Below, piece by piece: positions 1 to 7,578 of a stretch of 12,476 nucleotides of DNA. Position 1 is the stretch's first letter. Each line of letters starts with the position of its first letter. Origin of the DNA: Dehalococcoidia bacterium (GTDB lineage: Bacteria > Chloroflexota > Dehalococcoidia > JAENJB01); NCBI GenBank assembly GCA_016844565.1, contig JAENJB010000045.1, forward strand, positions 1 to 12,476, in the 5' to 3' direction. Made by a program: the position numbers and the translations under genes. The notes beneath the pieces were generated by a model. It ran no database searches. It saw nothing but the letters and a program-made list of their open reading frames with translations, and had not been told where the DNA came from.

Positions 1-1082
1 GCCACCTTCCTCAACACATCAATGACCGCGTCGGTGTGCTCGGGCTTGCCGATGCTGATGCGTATGCAGTCCTTAAGGAGAGGCGTATCGAAGTAGCGGA
101 TGAAAATACCCGCCTTCTGCAAAGCTTCATAGATCTTATGAGCCCGGTCTCCGGCCACCGAGCAGAGTATAAAATTGGCCTGCGAGGGATAGGGCTTGAG
201 AAACGCCAGCTCGCTGAGCTTCTCAAAGAGCCTCCCCCTCTCGGCGATGAGCTTTCTCACCACCGCGCGGAGGTTATCGATGTCCTTCAAAGACTCCAGG
301 ACCGCCACCTGGGCCGCCGCGTTTATGTTGTAGGGCTGCTTAATCTTCATCAAGTACGGCACCAGCCTGGGAGAGAAGATGCCGTACCCCACGCGCAGCC
401 CCGCCAGCCCGGCCCATTTGCTGAAGCTCCGCAGTACTATCAAGTTGTCATGCCTGGCCACCAGGGGCGCCACCGTAACCCCGCTGAACTCGTAGTAGGC
501 CTCGTCCACCACCACCACCACTCCGGTCTCCAGCAGGTCGAGGATGTCCTTCTCAGCAGTGATGTTGCCCGACGGGTTGTTCGGCGAGGTGACGAAGATG
601 ACTTTCGTCCGGCTGTCCACCGCTTTCTTGACGGCCCCGGCATCGATAGAGAAGTCGCCCCTGCGTCTTATGTCAACCGTTTTCCCCCCGCATATCTCCG
701 TGCAGAAGTGGTACATGCCAAAGGTTGGAGGACAGTCGATGACCCTGTCCCCGGGCTCGAGGAAGAGCCGCAGCACCAGGTCGATAAGCTCGTCGCTACC
801 GGCCCCCCCTATGAGGTAGTCCTCTCCCATGCCGACATAGCCCGCCAGGGCCGCCCTGAATACCCTCTGCTCCGGGTCGGGATAGATATTATAGTGCGCA
901 TAGCACTGGAGAGCCTCCTTCACGCGAGGCGAGCAGCCGTAGGGGTTCTCGTTCCCGTCGAGCTTGATCACCCGTTCCTCCGGCACCCCAAAGCGCTCGC
1001 TCAGGATGTCCGCCGGGAGAATCGGCGTGTAGGCCCGCATCGCCGCGAAGCCCGGGCGGATCAGCTTTTCGACGTCAGCCAC
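1..1082 (-). CDS. hisC: Histidinol-phosphate aminotransferase HisC (3' end outside window)
   Basis: PLP-dependent enzyme that transaminates imidazole-acetol phosphate with glutamate to give histidinol phosphate, in the cytoplasm. I translated the minus strand by hand: 360 codons are open from the GTG at 1082 to the window edge, with no stop. Fold-type I aminotransferase landmarks appear in order: the N-terminal LDGNENPYG (residues 41-49), SPNNPSG (166-172), the cofactor-contacting VVDEAYYEF (191-199), the Schiff-base lysine K222 in SFSKWAGLAG, and RISIG with the substrate carboxylate arginine R341. The family is usually about 350-370 residues, so only a few C-terminal residues should be missing. 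The GTG start is preceded by a purine-rich AAGGGGAAG and overlaps the hisD stop by 8 bases. A later ATG (residue 15) is possible but would cut into the N-terminal arm. The operon probably continues beyond position 1. Confidence 0.93.
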   Translation of the reverse strand, partial: MADVEKLIRPGFAAMRAYTPILPADILSERFGVPEERVIKLDGNENPYGCSPRVKEALQCYAHYNIYPDPEQRVFRAALAGYVGMGEDYLIGGAGSDELIDLVLRLFLEPGDRVIDCPPTFGMYHFCTEICGGKTVDIRRRGDFSIDAGAVKKAVDSRTKVIFVTSPNNPSGNITAEKDILDLLETGVVVVVDEAYYEFSGVTVAPLVARHDNLIVLRSFSKWAGLAGLRVGYGIFSPRLVPYLMKIKQPYNINAAAQVAVLESLKDIDNLRAVVRKLIAERGRLFEKLSELAFLKPYPSQANFILCSVAGDRAHKIYEALQKAGIFIRYFDTPLLKDCIRISIGKPEHTDAVIDVLRKV

Positions 1083-2412
1083 GGGGCTTCCCCTTCAGCC
1101 TCATAGCCACGGCCTGCGCATGGGCCTCCAGTCCCTCTGCCTCGGCCAGCGTCCGGGCCACCGGACCGAGGGCCTTGAACTGCCTCGCGTCCAGGGCCAC
1201 CACATGGCTCACCCTGAGAAAATCGGACACGCCCAGCGGCGAGCTGAAACGCGCCGTGCCGCCGGTGGGCAGAACATGACTCGGTCCGGCCACGTAGTCC
1301 CCCATGACCACCGGGGACCACTTCCCGACGAAGACGGCGCCGGCGTTTCTGACCTTCGGCGCCCACTCCTCAGCGCGCCGCACCATGAGACAGAGATGCT
1401 CCGGAGCATAGAGAGCCGCTAGCTCCACGGCCTCCGCGACATCGTCTACCAGGACGATACGGCCGTTGTCCTTAAGAGATTGCGCAATGATGCTCCGCCG
1501 GCCCAGCTTCTCCATCTGGCGCTCCACCGCTTGCTCCACCTTCTGCGCCAGCCGCGCGGAAGGGGTTACCAGTATGGCTGAAGCCATAGTATCATGCTCC
1601 GCCTGCGCCACCATCTCAGCCGCGCAGAGAGCGGGCTCAGCCGTCCCGTCGGCGATGATGACCACCTCACTTGGCCCATGCAGCCCATCAATGGCCACCT
1701 GCCCGAAGACCTGCTTCTTGGCCAGGACCACAAAGATATTCCCGGGCCCGCATATCTTGTCCACGCGGGACACCGTTTCCGTGCCGTAGGCGAGGGCGGC
1801 GATAGCCTGAGCGCCGCCGAGCTTGAATACCCGGGCTACCCCGGCAAGGCGGGCGGCCGCCAGAGTAGCTGCGGGGATAGACCCGTCGCTTCGAGGCGGG
1901 GTGGTGAGGACAATCTCCTCGACACCAGCCACCTTTGCCGGCACCGCCGTCATCAACACCGTCGAAGGATAGCTCGCCGTGCCGCCGGGCGCGTACAGGC
2001 CGACCCTCTCCAGGGGCCGCACCATCTGGCCAAGCCCGTCACGGCTGAACTCAGAAGGTCCATGTTCTCTGGACATCTCATAGAAGCGGCGGATACGCTC
2101 TGCGACCATCTCCAGCGCTCGGAGAACGGAGCGATTCACCTTATTGCAGGCAGCTTTCCACTCCCTCTCGCTCACCTCCAAACAGTCCAGCTCCACCTTG
2201 TCCAGCCTCAGGGTATACTCGCGAAGGGCGACGTCTCCCCTTTCCCTTACATCGGTCACGATGCGCTCCACCAATTGCTCCGCGGAAAGGTCCTCCCCGA
2301 AAGTTTCCTTTATGCGCCGCCTCAAGGCAGGCGGCGTCTCATACCAGTCCCCGGAGCGTCGGGGACGGGTGAGGAGCCTCGCGGCAGCAGCGAAGCCGCG
2401 GATGGTCTTCAT
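1075..2412 (-). CDS. hisD: Histidinol dehydrogenase HisD
   Basis: Zinc- and NAD-dependent enzyme that oxidises histidinol in two steps to histidine, the end of the pathway. The 445-residue protein is full length for the family. Residues corresponding to the known zinc ligands and catalytic pair are all present: Q270 and H273 in AQAEHD, D372 in GDYVAGPSH, H431 in EGLEAHA, and the general base pair E338-H339 in YAPEHL. NAD-domain signatures (VGLYAPGGTASYPS near 137-150, ICGPGN at 220-225, IDGLHGPSE at 241-249) are intact. The ATG start overlaps the hisG stop as ATGA. A strong AGGAGG lies four bases upstream of the start, inside the end of hisG, so translation can be both coupled and independently initiated. 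The stop overlaps the hisC start by 8 bases. Confidence 0.97.
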   Translation of the reverse strand: MKTIRGFAAAARLLTRPRRSGDWYETPPALRRRIKETFGEDLSAEQLVERIVTDVRERGDVALREYTLRLDKVELDCLEVSEREWKAACNKVNRSVLRALEMVAERIRRFYEMSREHGPSEFSRDGLGQMVRPLERVGLYAPGGTASYPSTVLMTAVPAKVAGVEEIVLTTPPRSDGSIPAATLAAARLAGVARVFKLGGAQAIAALAYGTETVSRVDKICGPGNIFVVLAKKQVFGQVAIDGLHGPSEVVIIADGTAEPALCAAEMVAQAEHDTMASAILVTPSARLAQKVEQAVERQMEKLGRRSIIAQSLKDNGRIVLVDDVAEAVELAALYAPEHLCLMVRRAEEWAPKVRNAGAVFVGKWSPVVMGDYVAGPSHVLPTGGTARFSSPLGVSDFLRVSHVVALDARQFKALGPVARTLAEAEGLEAHAQAVAMRLKGKPRG

Positions 2413-3851
2413 TGAGCCTCCTCACTCAGGCCGCGACGCAGCGCTTCCACTAAAGTGGAGAGCCCCCTCTGAACGCCCTCGCGGCGGACGGCGCCGACGT
2501 TGCCGATGAGGCAAGCCGACGATTCGAAGAGGGTATCGATAATCTTGAGCTTATGCTCGGCCAGCGTCTTCCCCGTCTGGGTGTTCTCGATGAGGAGGTC
2601 GGCGTCCTCGGGCAGAAAGGCCTCGGTAGCCCCCCAGGTGGGAATGACGCGGTACGGAGAGAGATGGTTCTCCCGGGCATAGCTATCAGCGATGTTCACA
2701 TACTCCGAAGCAATCCGCAGCGGTGTCTTGCCCCTGGCCTTCATCCATTGGCGAAGCTCGGCGGGGCCAGCCACCGGAAGGTCGCCTTTCACCACTGCCA
2801 CCACTCTCACCAGGCCGAATCCCAGAGTAAGGAGCTCCTCCACCGGACTGGTGGGAAACTGGCAACGGTGCTCCCGCAGCCAGTCCTGGCCCGTGATAGC
2901 CGCCGCGAAGTTCCCGTTGGCCACCTGAAGAGGTAAATCCTGCGGACGTATTACTTTGCAGGCCACCCCCGCCCGGGCAACTTTCTGGCGACGGCTGCCC
3001 GTGGAGTACCCTTCGATACCAACCCCGGCCTTGTCCAGAAACTGCGCCGTCGGCGGTTGCTGGTGCCCGTCGGGCAGGCCCAACCAGAACGTCCCGGCGG
3101 AGTCGGGCCCCTTCCTCCCGGTCTTCCTCGCAACCGCTGGAATGCGGGCCAGTGCGCCGGCCAACCGCCGGGTTAACTCAGTCCCGAAGGCGTCGGGTCT
3201 CCCGCCCCGGGGGGTCGGAGCCCTCTCCAGGGTGCCCAGTATCTCACCCATGTCTTCAGCCTCCCAGCTATCCCTGTTGGCTATCAGGCAAGCACTGCTC
3301 GACAGGACTGTGCCGAGGGAGAGCAGCCCTTCAGGCGGCCTCTCCAAAGTTCCCTGAGATATCAACACCAGATCGGCGTTTTCGGGAGGATAGGCCTCAG
3401 CGCCTCCCCAGAGAGGGAAGATGCTAAACCTCCTCAGTCGCAACTCCAGCGCCAGCCTTTCGGCCACATTTGGATACTCGCTGGCCAGGCGCACAACTCC
3501 CGAATCTCCGAAACCACCGGACGCACTGACTGCCGCTACCACCTGGCTTTGCCCATAGCCCAGGTCGCGCACCTTGACCAGGGCGCTGGCTGGATACTTC
3601 ACCCGGTACTCCTCCATCCAGTCCAGCCCGCATATCCCCAAGTCATAGTTGCCGACGGCTACCTGCACCGGTATATCCTTCTCGTGAAAGACCTTCCCCT
3701 GGAGATAGGGGAACCTGTTAGACGAAAAACGGTATCGCCTCGAGCCGTCGCTGTAGTCGTCCAGGTCCCACCCCAGCCGGGCTGCCAGGGCGGCGGTGCC
3801 CGCCTGGAGCCTTCCCTTGGGCAACGCCAGTCTCAGAAGCGACCTAGCCAC
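2409..3851 (-). CDS. hisG: Tandem (two-module) ATP phosphoribosyltransferase HisG
   Basis: Catalyses ATP plus PRPP to phosphoribosyl-ATP, the committed step of histidine synthesis. The ordinary short-form HisG is about 200-220 residues, but this chain has 480 and contains two homologous modules, roughly residues 5-212 and 254-472, joined by an Arg/Pro/Gly-rich linker. Matching pairs: GYSTGSRR (281-288) with DYSDGSRR (32-39), IASEYVNIA (380-388) with LASEYPNVA (122-130), TWGATEAF (405-412) with LWGGAEAY (147-154), and SSACLIGN (444-451) with SSACLIAN (185-192). Module 1 keeps LPKGRL (10-15) and DLGICG (70-75), but its PRPP loop is degraded (ISQGTLE, 164-170). Module 2 keeps the loop TGKTL (426-430), but has LPDGHQ (259-264) and AAAITG (316-321) at the other sites. 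The start is GTG with GAGG seven bases upstream, overlapping the hisZ stop by 8 bases. Enzyme identity is sure; how the two halves share the work is inference. Confidence 0.93.
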   Translation of the reverse strand: MARSLLRLALPKGRLQAGTAALAARLGWDLDDYSDGSRRYRFSSNRFPYLQGKVFHEKDIPVQVAVGNYDLGICGLDWMEEYRVKYPASALVKVRDLGYGQSQVVAAVSASGGFGDSGVVRLASEYPNVAERLALELRLRRFSIFPLWGGAEAYPPENADLVLISQGTLERPPEGLLSLGTVLSSSACLIANRDSWEAEDMGEILGTLERAPTPRGGRPDAFGTELTRRLAGALARIPAVARKTGRKGPDSAGTFWLGLPDGHQQPPTAQFLDKAGVGIEGYSTGSRRQKVARAGVACKVIRPQDLPLQVANGNFAAAITGQDWLREHRCQFPTSPVEELLTLGFGLVRVVAVVKGDLPVAGPAELRQWMKARGKTPLRIASEYVNIADSYARENHLSPYRVIPTWGATEAFLPEDADLLIENTQTGKTLAEHKLKIIDTLFESSACLIGNVGAVRREGVQRGLSTLVEALRRGLSEEAQ

Positions 3852-5054
3852 GGATGAGCCTCAGAAGTTCCGCCACTGTAGCTGCGCCTGTCAGCGTATC
3901 ACGGTCCTGGTCCGTCAACAGAAATAGCGGGGACTGGTCCCGCACCAGAAGCTTCCAGCGATGCGGACAGGAGCGCGCCTGGCTACGCCCGCCCAGATCG
4001 ATCTCCGCCACATAGCCGGCTTCCTGAATCCGTCGCTGAGCCTGGAAACCCCTCCTTACCACCGCCGGCTTCTCCGACGCTACTTGCACCAGAACGCCTG
4101 GCCCAGTCCCGATTACGTCTGGAATCACATAGCCCATCAGCCGGCCGATGTAGAGGGCAAATCCGGCTGCCGACCGTTTCTTGCCCCCGAGCAGGGGGAT
4201 AAGCTCGTCGTACCGCCCACCACCACCTATCTTCACATCGCCCGCCAGGAACTGGAAGATGATACCAGTATAATATTCAAAGCCCCTCCCCGAGGCGATA
4301 TCTATCTCGTAGTCCAGCTTCAGAGCGTCCAGCATCTCAGCCACCCTCATGAAATCCCTCAGGTTGTCTCTGAAAGCGGACGAAACAGGTTGCAGCGAGG
4401 CCTCCAGGTTCTTCAGAAAACCATGCTTCTTGCCCTTCAGGCGGAGAAGCTGCGAGAGGGCCCTTTGCACCTCTGGCTGGCAAGCTGCCGCCGCCAGGGC
4501 CGGCTCCTCTCCATCAAGAAGCTCCTCCAGAAGATGCGAGCTCTCCCCCCAGTTCGCCCCGAGCTCATCGAGGTAGGCCTTGATCAGCCCCGCATGCGAT
4601 AGCTTCACAGTCACCTTGCCTATCTTCAGCCTTGAGAGGATGCTCATTGCCATCTGGATGAGTTCAACCTCTCCAAGCCCGCCCTTGCCGGGGGTGCCCA
4701 GCAGCTCAACGCCGCCCTGCCAGCGCTCCCTGGCCTCGCGACCGGTCTCATCGTAGCCGAAGGTGTTGATGAGGTAAAAAAGCCGCGCCAGCCCCTGGTC
4801 CTGCAGGTTATCTATGTACAGGCGGGCCGCCGGAATAGTGCCCTCCGGCCGCAATGCCACCCTCTCCCCGCTCCACCCATCCCAGTAAGCGTGCCTGCTG
4901 AGGTGAACAAGTGCAAGTACTCGATGGTCGGTGTCCGCACCTCTTCATAGCCCCAGCTCAGGCAGGCCTGCCGGAAGGCGCTTTCTATCAGGCGGAAAGA
5001 AGCCATGTCCGCCGCCAGAAGGTCCTTGCCCCCCTTATACCTCGAAATCTTCAT
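3844..5054 (-). pseudogene. hisZ: HisZ, HisS-like regulatory subunit of ATP phosphoribosyltransferase, broken by a frameshift or internal deletion
   Basis: HisZ is a catalytically inactive paralogue of histidyl-tRNA synthetase that binds short-form HisG, activates it and confers histidine feedback. The ATG at 5054 opens a frame reading YKGGKDLL, VRTPTIEYLHLF and TSAGTLT, which then runs out of phase near 4884-4887. A second frame resumes at once with WDGWSGERVALRPEGT and continues to 3844. It carries synthetase-like landmarks: ETGREARERWQGGVELLG, the histidine-pocket-like SGRGFEYYTGIIFQ, and GGGGRYDELIPLLGG, plus a short C-terminal tail resembling the anticodon-binding fold. The total length is 3n+2, so one base (mod 3) is missing. 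Relative to the family, the motif-2 lead-in (roughly a dozen residues ending in Y-x-F-x-D) is also absent, so a real or assembly deletion is likelier than a single-base error. An AAGGA lies about 11 bases before the ATG. A genuine histidyl-tRNA synthetase is less likely because of the his-operon context and divergent motifs. Confidence 0.82.
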
Positions 5055-5085
5055 GCCGGTACGTATCCTTATTTAGAATCGGCTA

Positions 5086-5114
5086 ATTCTACCGTAATTG
5101 ACCTGTACGTTCAA
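5086..5114 (-). promoter_or_regulatory. Predicted sigma-70-type promoter for the hisZGDC operon
   Basis: Read on the minus strand, TTGAAC (5114-5109) and TAGAAT (5091-5086) are separated by exactly 17 bases. They match the consensus at 4/6 and 5/6 positions. Transcription would begin near 5079, leaving a leader of about 25 bases before the hisZ ATG. That is too short for a peptide attenuator or T-box, and none is seen. Prediction from sequence only. Confidence 0.55.
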
Positions 5115-5148
5115 AGGCATTGGCTGAGTTTGTCTAATAACGCACTCG

Positions 5149-5355
5149 TGTCATTGCGAGCGAAGCGAAGCAATCTCCTGCAGACCTTCGTAGAAATCCC
5201 GTGCTCTCTTCTCACAACTGGCTCACCATCGTGCAAACATAGTATCGTCCGTTCGTAGGAGCACTGTTCTGAGATTGCTTCGTCCCGATGTCCCGATTCG
5301 TTCCACTCATACGGGAGGCCGCATGAAATCGGCAGAATCGGGACTCGCAATGACA
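5149..5355. repeat. Palindromic intergenic repeat, TGTCATTGCGAG family, copy 1 (enlarged)
   Basis: The element begins with TGTCATTGCGAG (5149-5160) and ends with the exact reverse complement CTCGCAATGACA (5344-5355). Inner arms AAGCAATCTC (5168-5177) and GAGATTGCTT (5271-5280) also pair. Unlike the two other copies (94-95 bases), this one is 207 bases. About 93 bases of unrelated sequence lie between the inner arms, and the right arm has a perfect nine-base hairpin (TCCCGATTC at 5291-5299 with GAATCGGGA at 5335-5343). It fills most of the 345-base gap between the divergent his and nfeD operons and sits between their predicted promoters. It has no coding capacity and looks like a non-autonomous MITE- or REP-like element; its mobiliser is unknown. 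Confidence 0.85.
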
Positions 5356-5370
5356 GGACGAGACCTATCT

Positions 5371-5399
5371 TTGCGTCCCGAATCTACCTGGGCTATAAT
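5371..5399 (+). promoter_or_regulatory. Predicted promoter of the nfeD-stomatin operon
   Basis: A perfect TATAAT (5394-5399) lies 17 bases downstream of TTGCGT (5371-5376, 3/6 match to the -35 consensus). Transcription should start around 5406, which rules out the in-frame GTG at 5400 as the start codon. It leaves either an almost leaderless start at ATG 5406 or a 20-base leader to ATG 5427. The promoter begins 15 bases beyond the edge of the palindromic repeat. Confidence 0.55.
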
Positions 5400-5426
5400 G
5401 TGTCAATGTTTGGTGGAAAGAGGCGG

Positions 5427-6731
5427 ATGCGTCGAATACTGACCCTTCTCCTTTTCTTCCTCTGGCTCGTCCCTGCCATGCTGGTGACGGGAGTCCGGGC
5501 TGCCTCGGGAGAAGTCTATATCCTGCGGGTGAGCGGCACCATAGTGCCGGTGATAGCGGACTATATCGACCGGGGCATCGACAGAGCGGAGTCCCAGCAG
5601 GCTGCGGCGGTGATCATCGTTCTGGACACGCCCGGCGGGCTCCTCGATTCGACCAAGAAGATCGTCGAACGCATCATTGATTCCAGGGTTCCCGTGGTGA
5701 CCTATGTATCCCACTGGGCGGGTTCGGCCGGGACCTTCATCACCATGGCATCCCACGTGGCCGCCATAGCCCCCGTCAGCCGCATAGGCGCCGCCAGCCC
5801 GGTGGCTATTGGCCCCAGCGGGGAGCAGCAGATTTCTCCCACCATGGAGAGGAAGATTACCGAGGACACCGCGGCCTGGATCAGAGGCATAGCCAAACTG
5901 CGCGGGCGGGATGAGGAGAAGGCCGAGCTGGCGGTCCGCGAGGGCAAGTCCTACGATGTGGATGAAGCCATACAGTACCGTCTGGTCGACTTCAGGGCCG
6001 ACAGCCTTGACGAGGTAATTTCCCTGATTAACGGCCGGGAGGTCACCCTGGGCTCCGGTGAGAAGGTAACTATCAACACCGCTGGCAAGCTCCCCAAAGA
6101 GATAGGGCAGAGCCAACTGGAGCAGTTCCTGCACACCATCAGCAACCCCAACATCGCATATGTACTGCTCACCCTGGCCATGATCGGTCTCATCGCCGAG
6201 TTCTCCAATCCCGGAATGATATTCCCAGGCGTTGCCGGAGGCATCAGCCTGCTGCTGGCCTTTTATGCGCTGGGAGTGCTCGATGCCTACTGGGGCGGGC
6301 TCCTCCTCATTATGCTCGCCTTCGGCCTGTTCATCGCCGAACTCTTTGTGATCAGCCAAGGTATTCTGGCCGCCGGAGGAATCGCTTCCTTCGTCACCGG
6401 CTCCCTTCTTCTCTTCAGTGGGAGGTCTCCGATGTTTCAAGTAAACCCCTGGCTCGTTGCTCTTACCGCCTCACTCGTGGCCGCCTTCTTCATCTTCGTC
6501 ATCAGCGCCGTTGTGCGGGCGCACTACCGTCCGGCAGTCACCGGAAGGGAAGGACTGATGGGGCAGAAAGCGCGAGTAGTGACCCGGCTCGCGCCTGAGG
6601 GCACCGTCATGGTGGAAGGGGAACTATGGACAGCCACGGCTGAAGATGGTATAGTCGATCCCGGCCAGTGGGTGGAGGTGATCCAAACAGAGGGATTGAG
6701 GCTGAAGGTGAGGAAAGCCCAGTCAACTTAG
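5427..6731 (+). CDS. NfeD/STOPP family membrane-bound serine protease
   Basis: Membrane protease of the NfeD1b (stomatin operon partner protein) type, combining a ClpP/SppA-like domain, a membrane bundle and an NfeD beta-barrel. From ATG 5427 (434 residues), residues 1-25 form a signal peptide (Arg-Arg, a leucine-rich core, VRA before the cut). A crotonase-fold protease follows at about 28-215. In HWAGSAGTF the nucleophile is S100; K143 in MERKITED corresponds to the lysine of the Ser-Lys dyad described for the Pyrococcus homologue. About five hydrophobic segments lie between 244 and 363, then a soluble C-terminal domain at 366-431. The protease domain should face the outside. I prefer ATG 5427 because it opens the signal peptide directly and has GGAAAGAGG upstream. 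GTG 5400 and ATG 5406 are in frame but add a basic extension. The stomatin gene follows 12 bases later. Confidence 0.9.
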   Translation: MRRILTLLLFFLWLVPAMLVTGVRAASGEVYILRVSGTIVPVIADYIDRGIDRAESQQAAAVIIVLDTPGGLLDSTKKIVERIIDSRVPVVTYVSHWAGSAGTFITMASHVAAIAPVSRIGAASPVAIGPSGEQQISPTMERKITEDTAAWIRGIAKLRGRDEEKAELAVREGKSYDVDEAIQYRLVDFRADSLDEVISLINGREVTLGSGEKVTINTAGKLPKEIGQSQLEQFLHTISNPNIAYVLLTLAMIGLIAEFSNPGMIFPGVAGGISLLLAFYALGVLDAYWGGLLLIMLAFGLFIAELFVISQGILAAGGIASFVTGSLLLFSGRSPMFQVNPWLVALTASLVAAFFIFVISAVVRAHYRPAVTGREGLMGQKARVVTRLAPEGTVMVEGELWTATAEDGIVDPGQWVEVIQTEGLRLKVRKAQST

Positions 6732-6743
6732 CAGGAGGAAAGC

Positions 6744-7493
6744 ATGTATGTCATTTTGGTGATTATCATAGCCCTGATCCTCGTTGCCATGTCCGTCAAA
6801 GTGTTCAAGGAATACGAAAGGGGCGTCATGTTCCGCCTGGGCAGGCTTGTAGGAGCCCGGGGACCGGGCCTGTTCGTGATCATACCTTTTGTAGATGTAA
6901 TCCAGAAGATAGACCTCCGTGTGGTCACCATGGATGTCCCGGCTCAGGAAGCCATCACCAAAGACAATGTTACCGTGAAGGTCAACGCCGTGGTTTACTT
7001 CAGGGTGGTGAGCCCGAACGACGCCGTTACCAAGGTAGAGCACCACATTCGCGCTACCTCCCTCATTGCTCAGACCACTCTCCGCAGCGTCCTGGGGCAG
7101 TCAGAACTGGATGAACTGCTCTCCCAGAGGGAGAAGCTCAACCAGAGACTGCAAAAGGCCATTGACGAGCAGACCGAGCCCTGGGGCGTAAAGGTCAGCC
7201 TGGTGGAAATCAAGGACGTGGAGCTTCCTCCCACCATGCAGCGGGCGATGGCCGCCCAGGCAGAGGCCGAGAGAGAGAGACGGGCCAAGATAGTCCATGC
7301 CGAGGGCGAAGCCCAGGCGGCGGAGAAGCTGGCCCAGGCTGCCAAGGTGATTTCGGAGTATCCGGGAGCCCTCCAGTTGCGCTACCTTCAGACCCTCACC
7401 CAAATCAGCACGGAGAAGACCAATACCATAATCTTCCCCTTACCGATTGAGCTGCTGAAGGCCTTTATGCCGCTCTTAGAAGCCAAGAAATAG
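6744..7493 (+). CDS. Stomatin/slipin-type SPFH-domain membrane protein
   Basis: Prokaryotic stomatin (slipin), a membrane-anchored scaffold thought to organise membrane microdomains; it is the partner and reported substrate class of the upstream protease. The 249 residues contain an N-terminal hydrophobic anchor (3-17), then the stomatin signature KVFKEYERGVMFRLGR (19-34) and GPGLFVIIPFVDVIQKIDLR (40-59). The SPFH core follows, with TLRSVLGQSELDELLSQRE (112-130). A charged alanine-rich coiled coil spans about 168-203. The C-terminal hydrophobic stretch TIIFPLPIELLKAFMPLL (228-245) is the kind of region cleaved by STOPP in the Pyrococcus pair. AGGAGG at 6733-6738 lies five bases before the ATG. 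It is cotranscribed with the protease gene. HflK/C and flotillin are excluded by size and motif pattern. Confidence 0.94.
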   Translation: MYVILVIIIALILVAMSVKVFKEYERGVMFRLGRLVGARGPGLFVIIPFVDVIQKIDLRVVTMDVPAQEAITKDNVTVKVNAVVYFRVVSPNDAVTKVEHHIRATSLIAQTTLRSVLGQSELDELLSQREKLNQRLQKAIDEQTEPWGVKVSLVEIKDVELPPTMQRAMAAQAEAERERRAKIVHAEGEAQAAEKLAQAAKVISEYPGALQLRYLQTLTQISTEKTNTIIFPLPIELLKAFMPLLEAKK

Positions 7494-7506
7494 GACGTTT
7501 GAAATA

Positions 7507-7549
7507 TCACCCAGAACCCTCTCTCATCGCAGGAGAGGTTTCTGGGTGA
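7507..7549. terminator. Long hairpin at the convergent gene ends, possible terminator
   Basis: Two 17-base arms (7507-7523 and 7533-7549) pair with one mismatch around a nine-base loop. The hairpin lies 13 bases past the stomatin stop and between convergent transcription units. No strong T-run follows on either strand, so Rho-independent termination is plausible but not certain. It could instead stabilise the mRNA 3' end. Confidence 0.45.
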
Positions 7550-7578
7550 GTCCCGATTTCACCGGGAACCATACAGGC

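Noticed and set aside
36..1106. Long plus-strand open frame of 356 codons opposite hisC
   Set aside because: The minus strand here translates to a HisC with all catalytic residues. The opposite frame is rich in His, Arg and Pro with no recognisable motif, as expected for a shadow in GC-rich DNA.
1594..2415. Plus-strand open frame of 273 codons opposite hisD
   Set aside because: HisD is complete on the other strand with every zinc ligand; this frame has no recognisable domain.
4884..4890. Programmed ribosomal frameshift in hisZ
   Set aside because: No slippery heptamer or downstream structure was seen, and a frameshift alone would not restore the missing family residues; a deletion explains both facts.
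5055..5085. Histidine leader peptide or T-box upstream of hisZ
   Set aside because: The predicted leader is about 25 bases, with no run of histidine codons and no T-box core.
5403..6440. Minus-strand open frame of 345 codons opposite the NfeD-type gene
   Set aside because: It lies under a well-supported protease gene, has low-complexity Gly/His/Asp-rich sequence and no family features.
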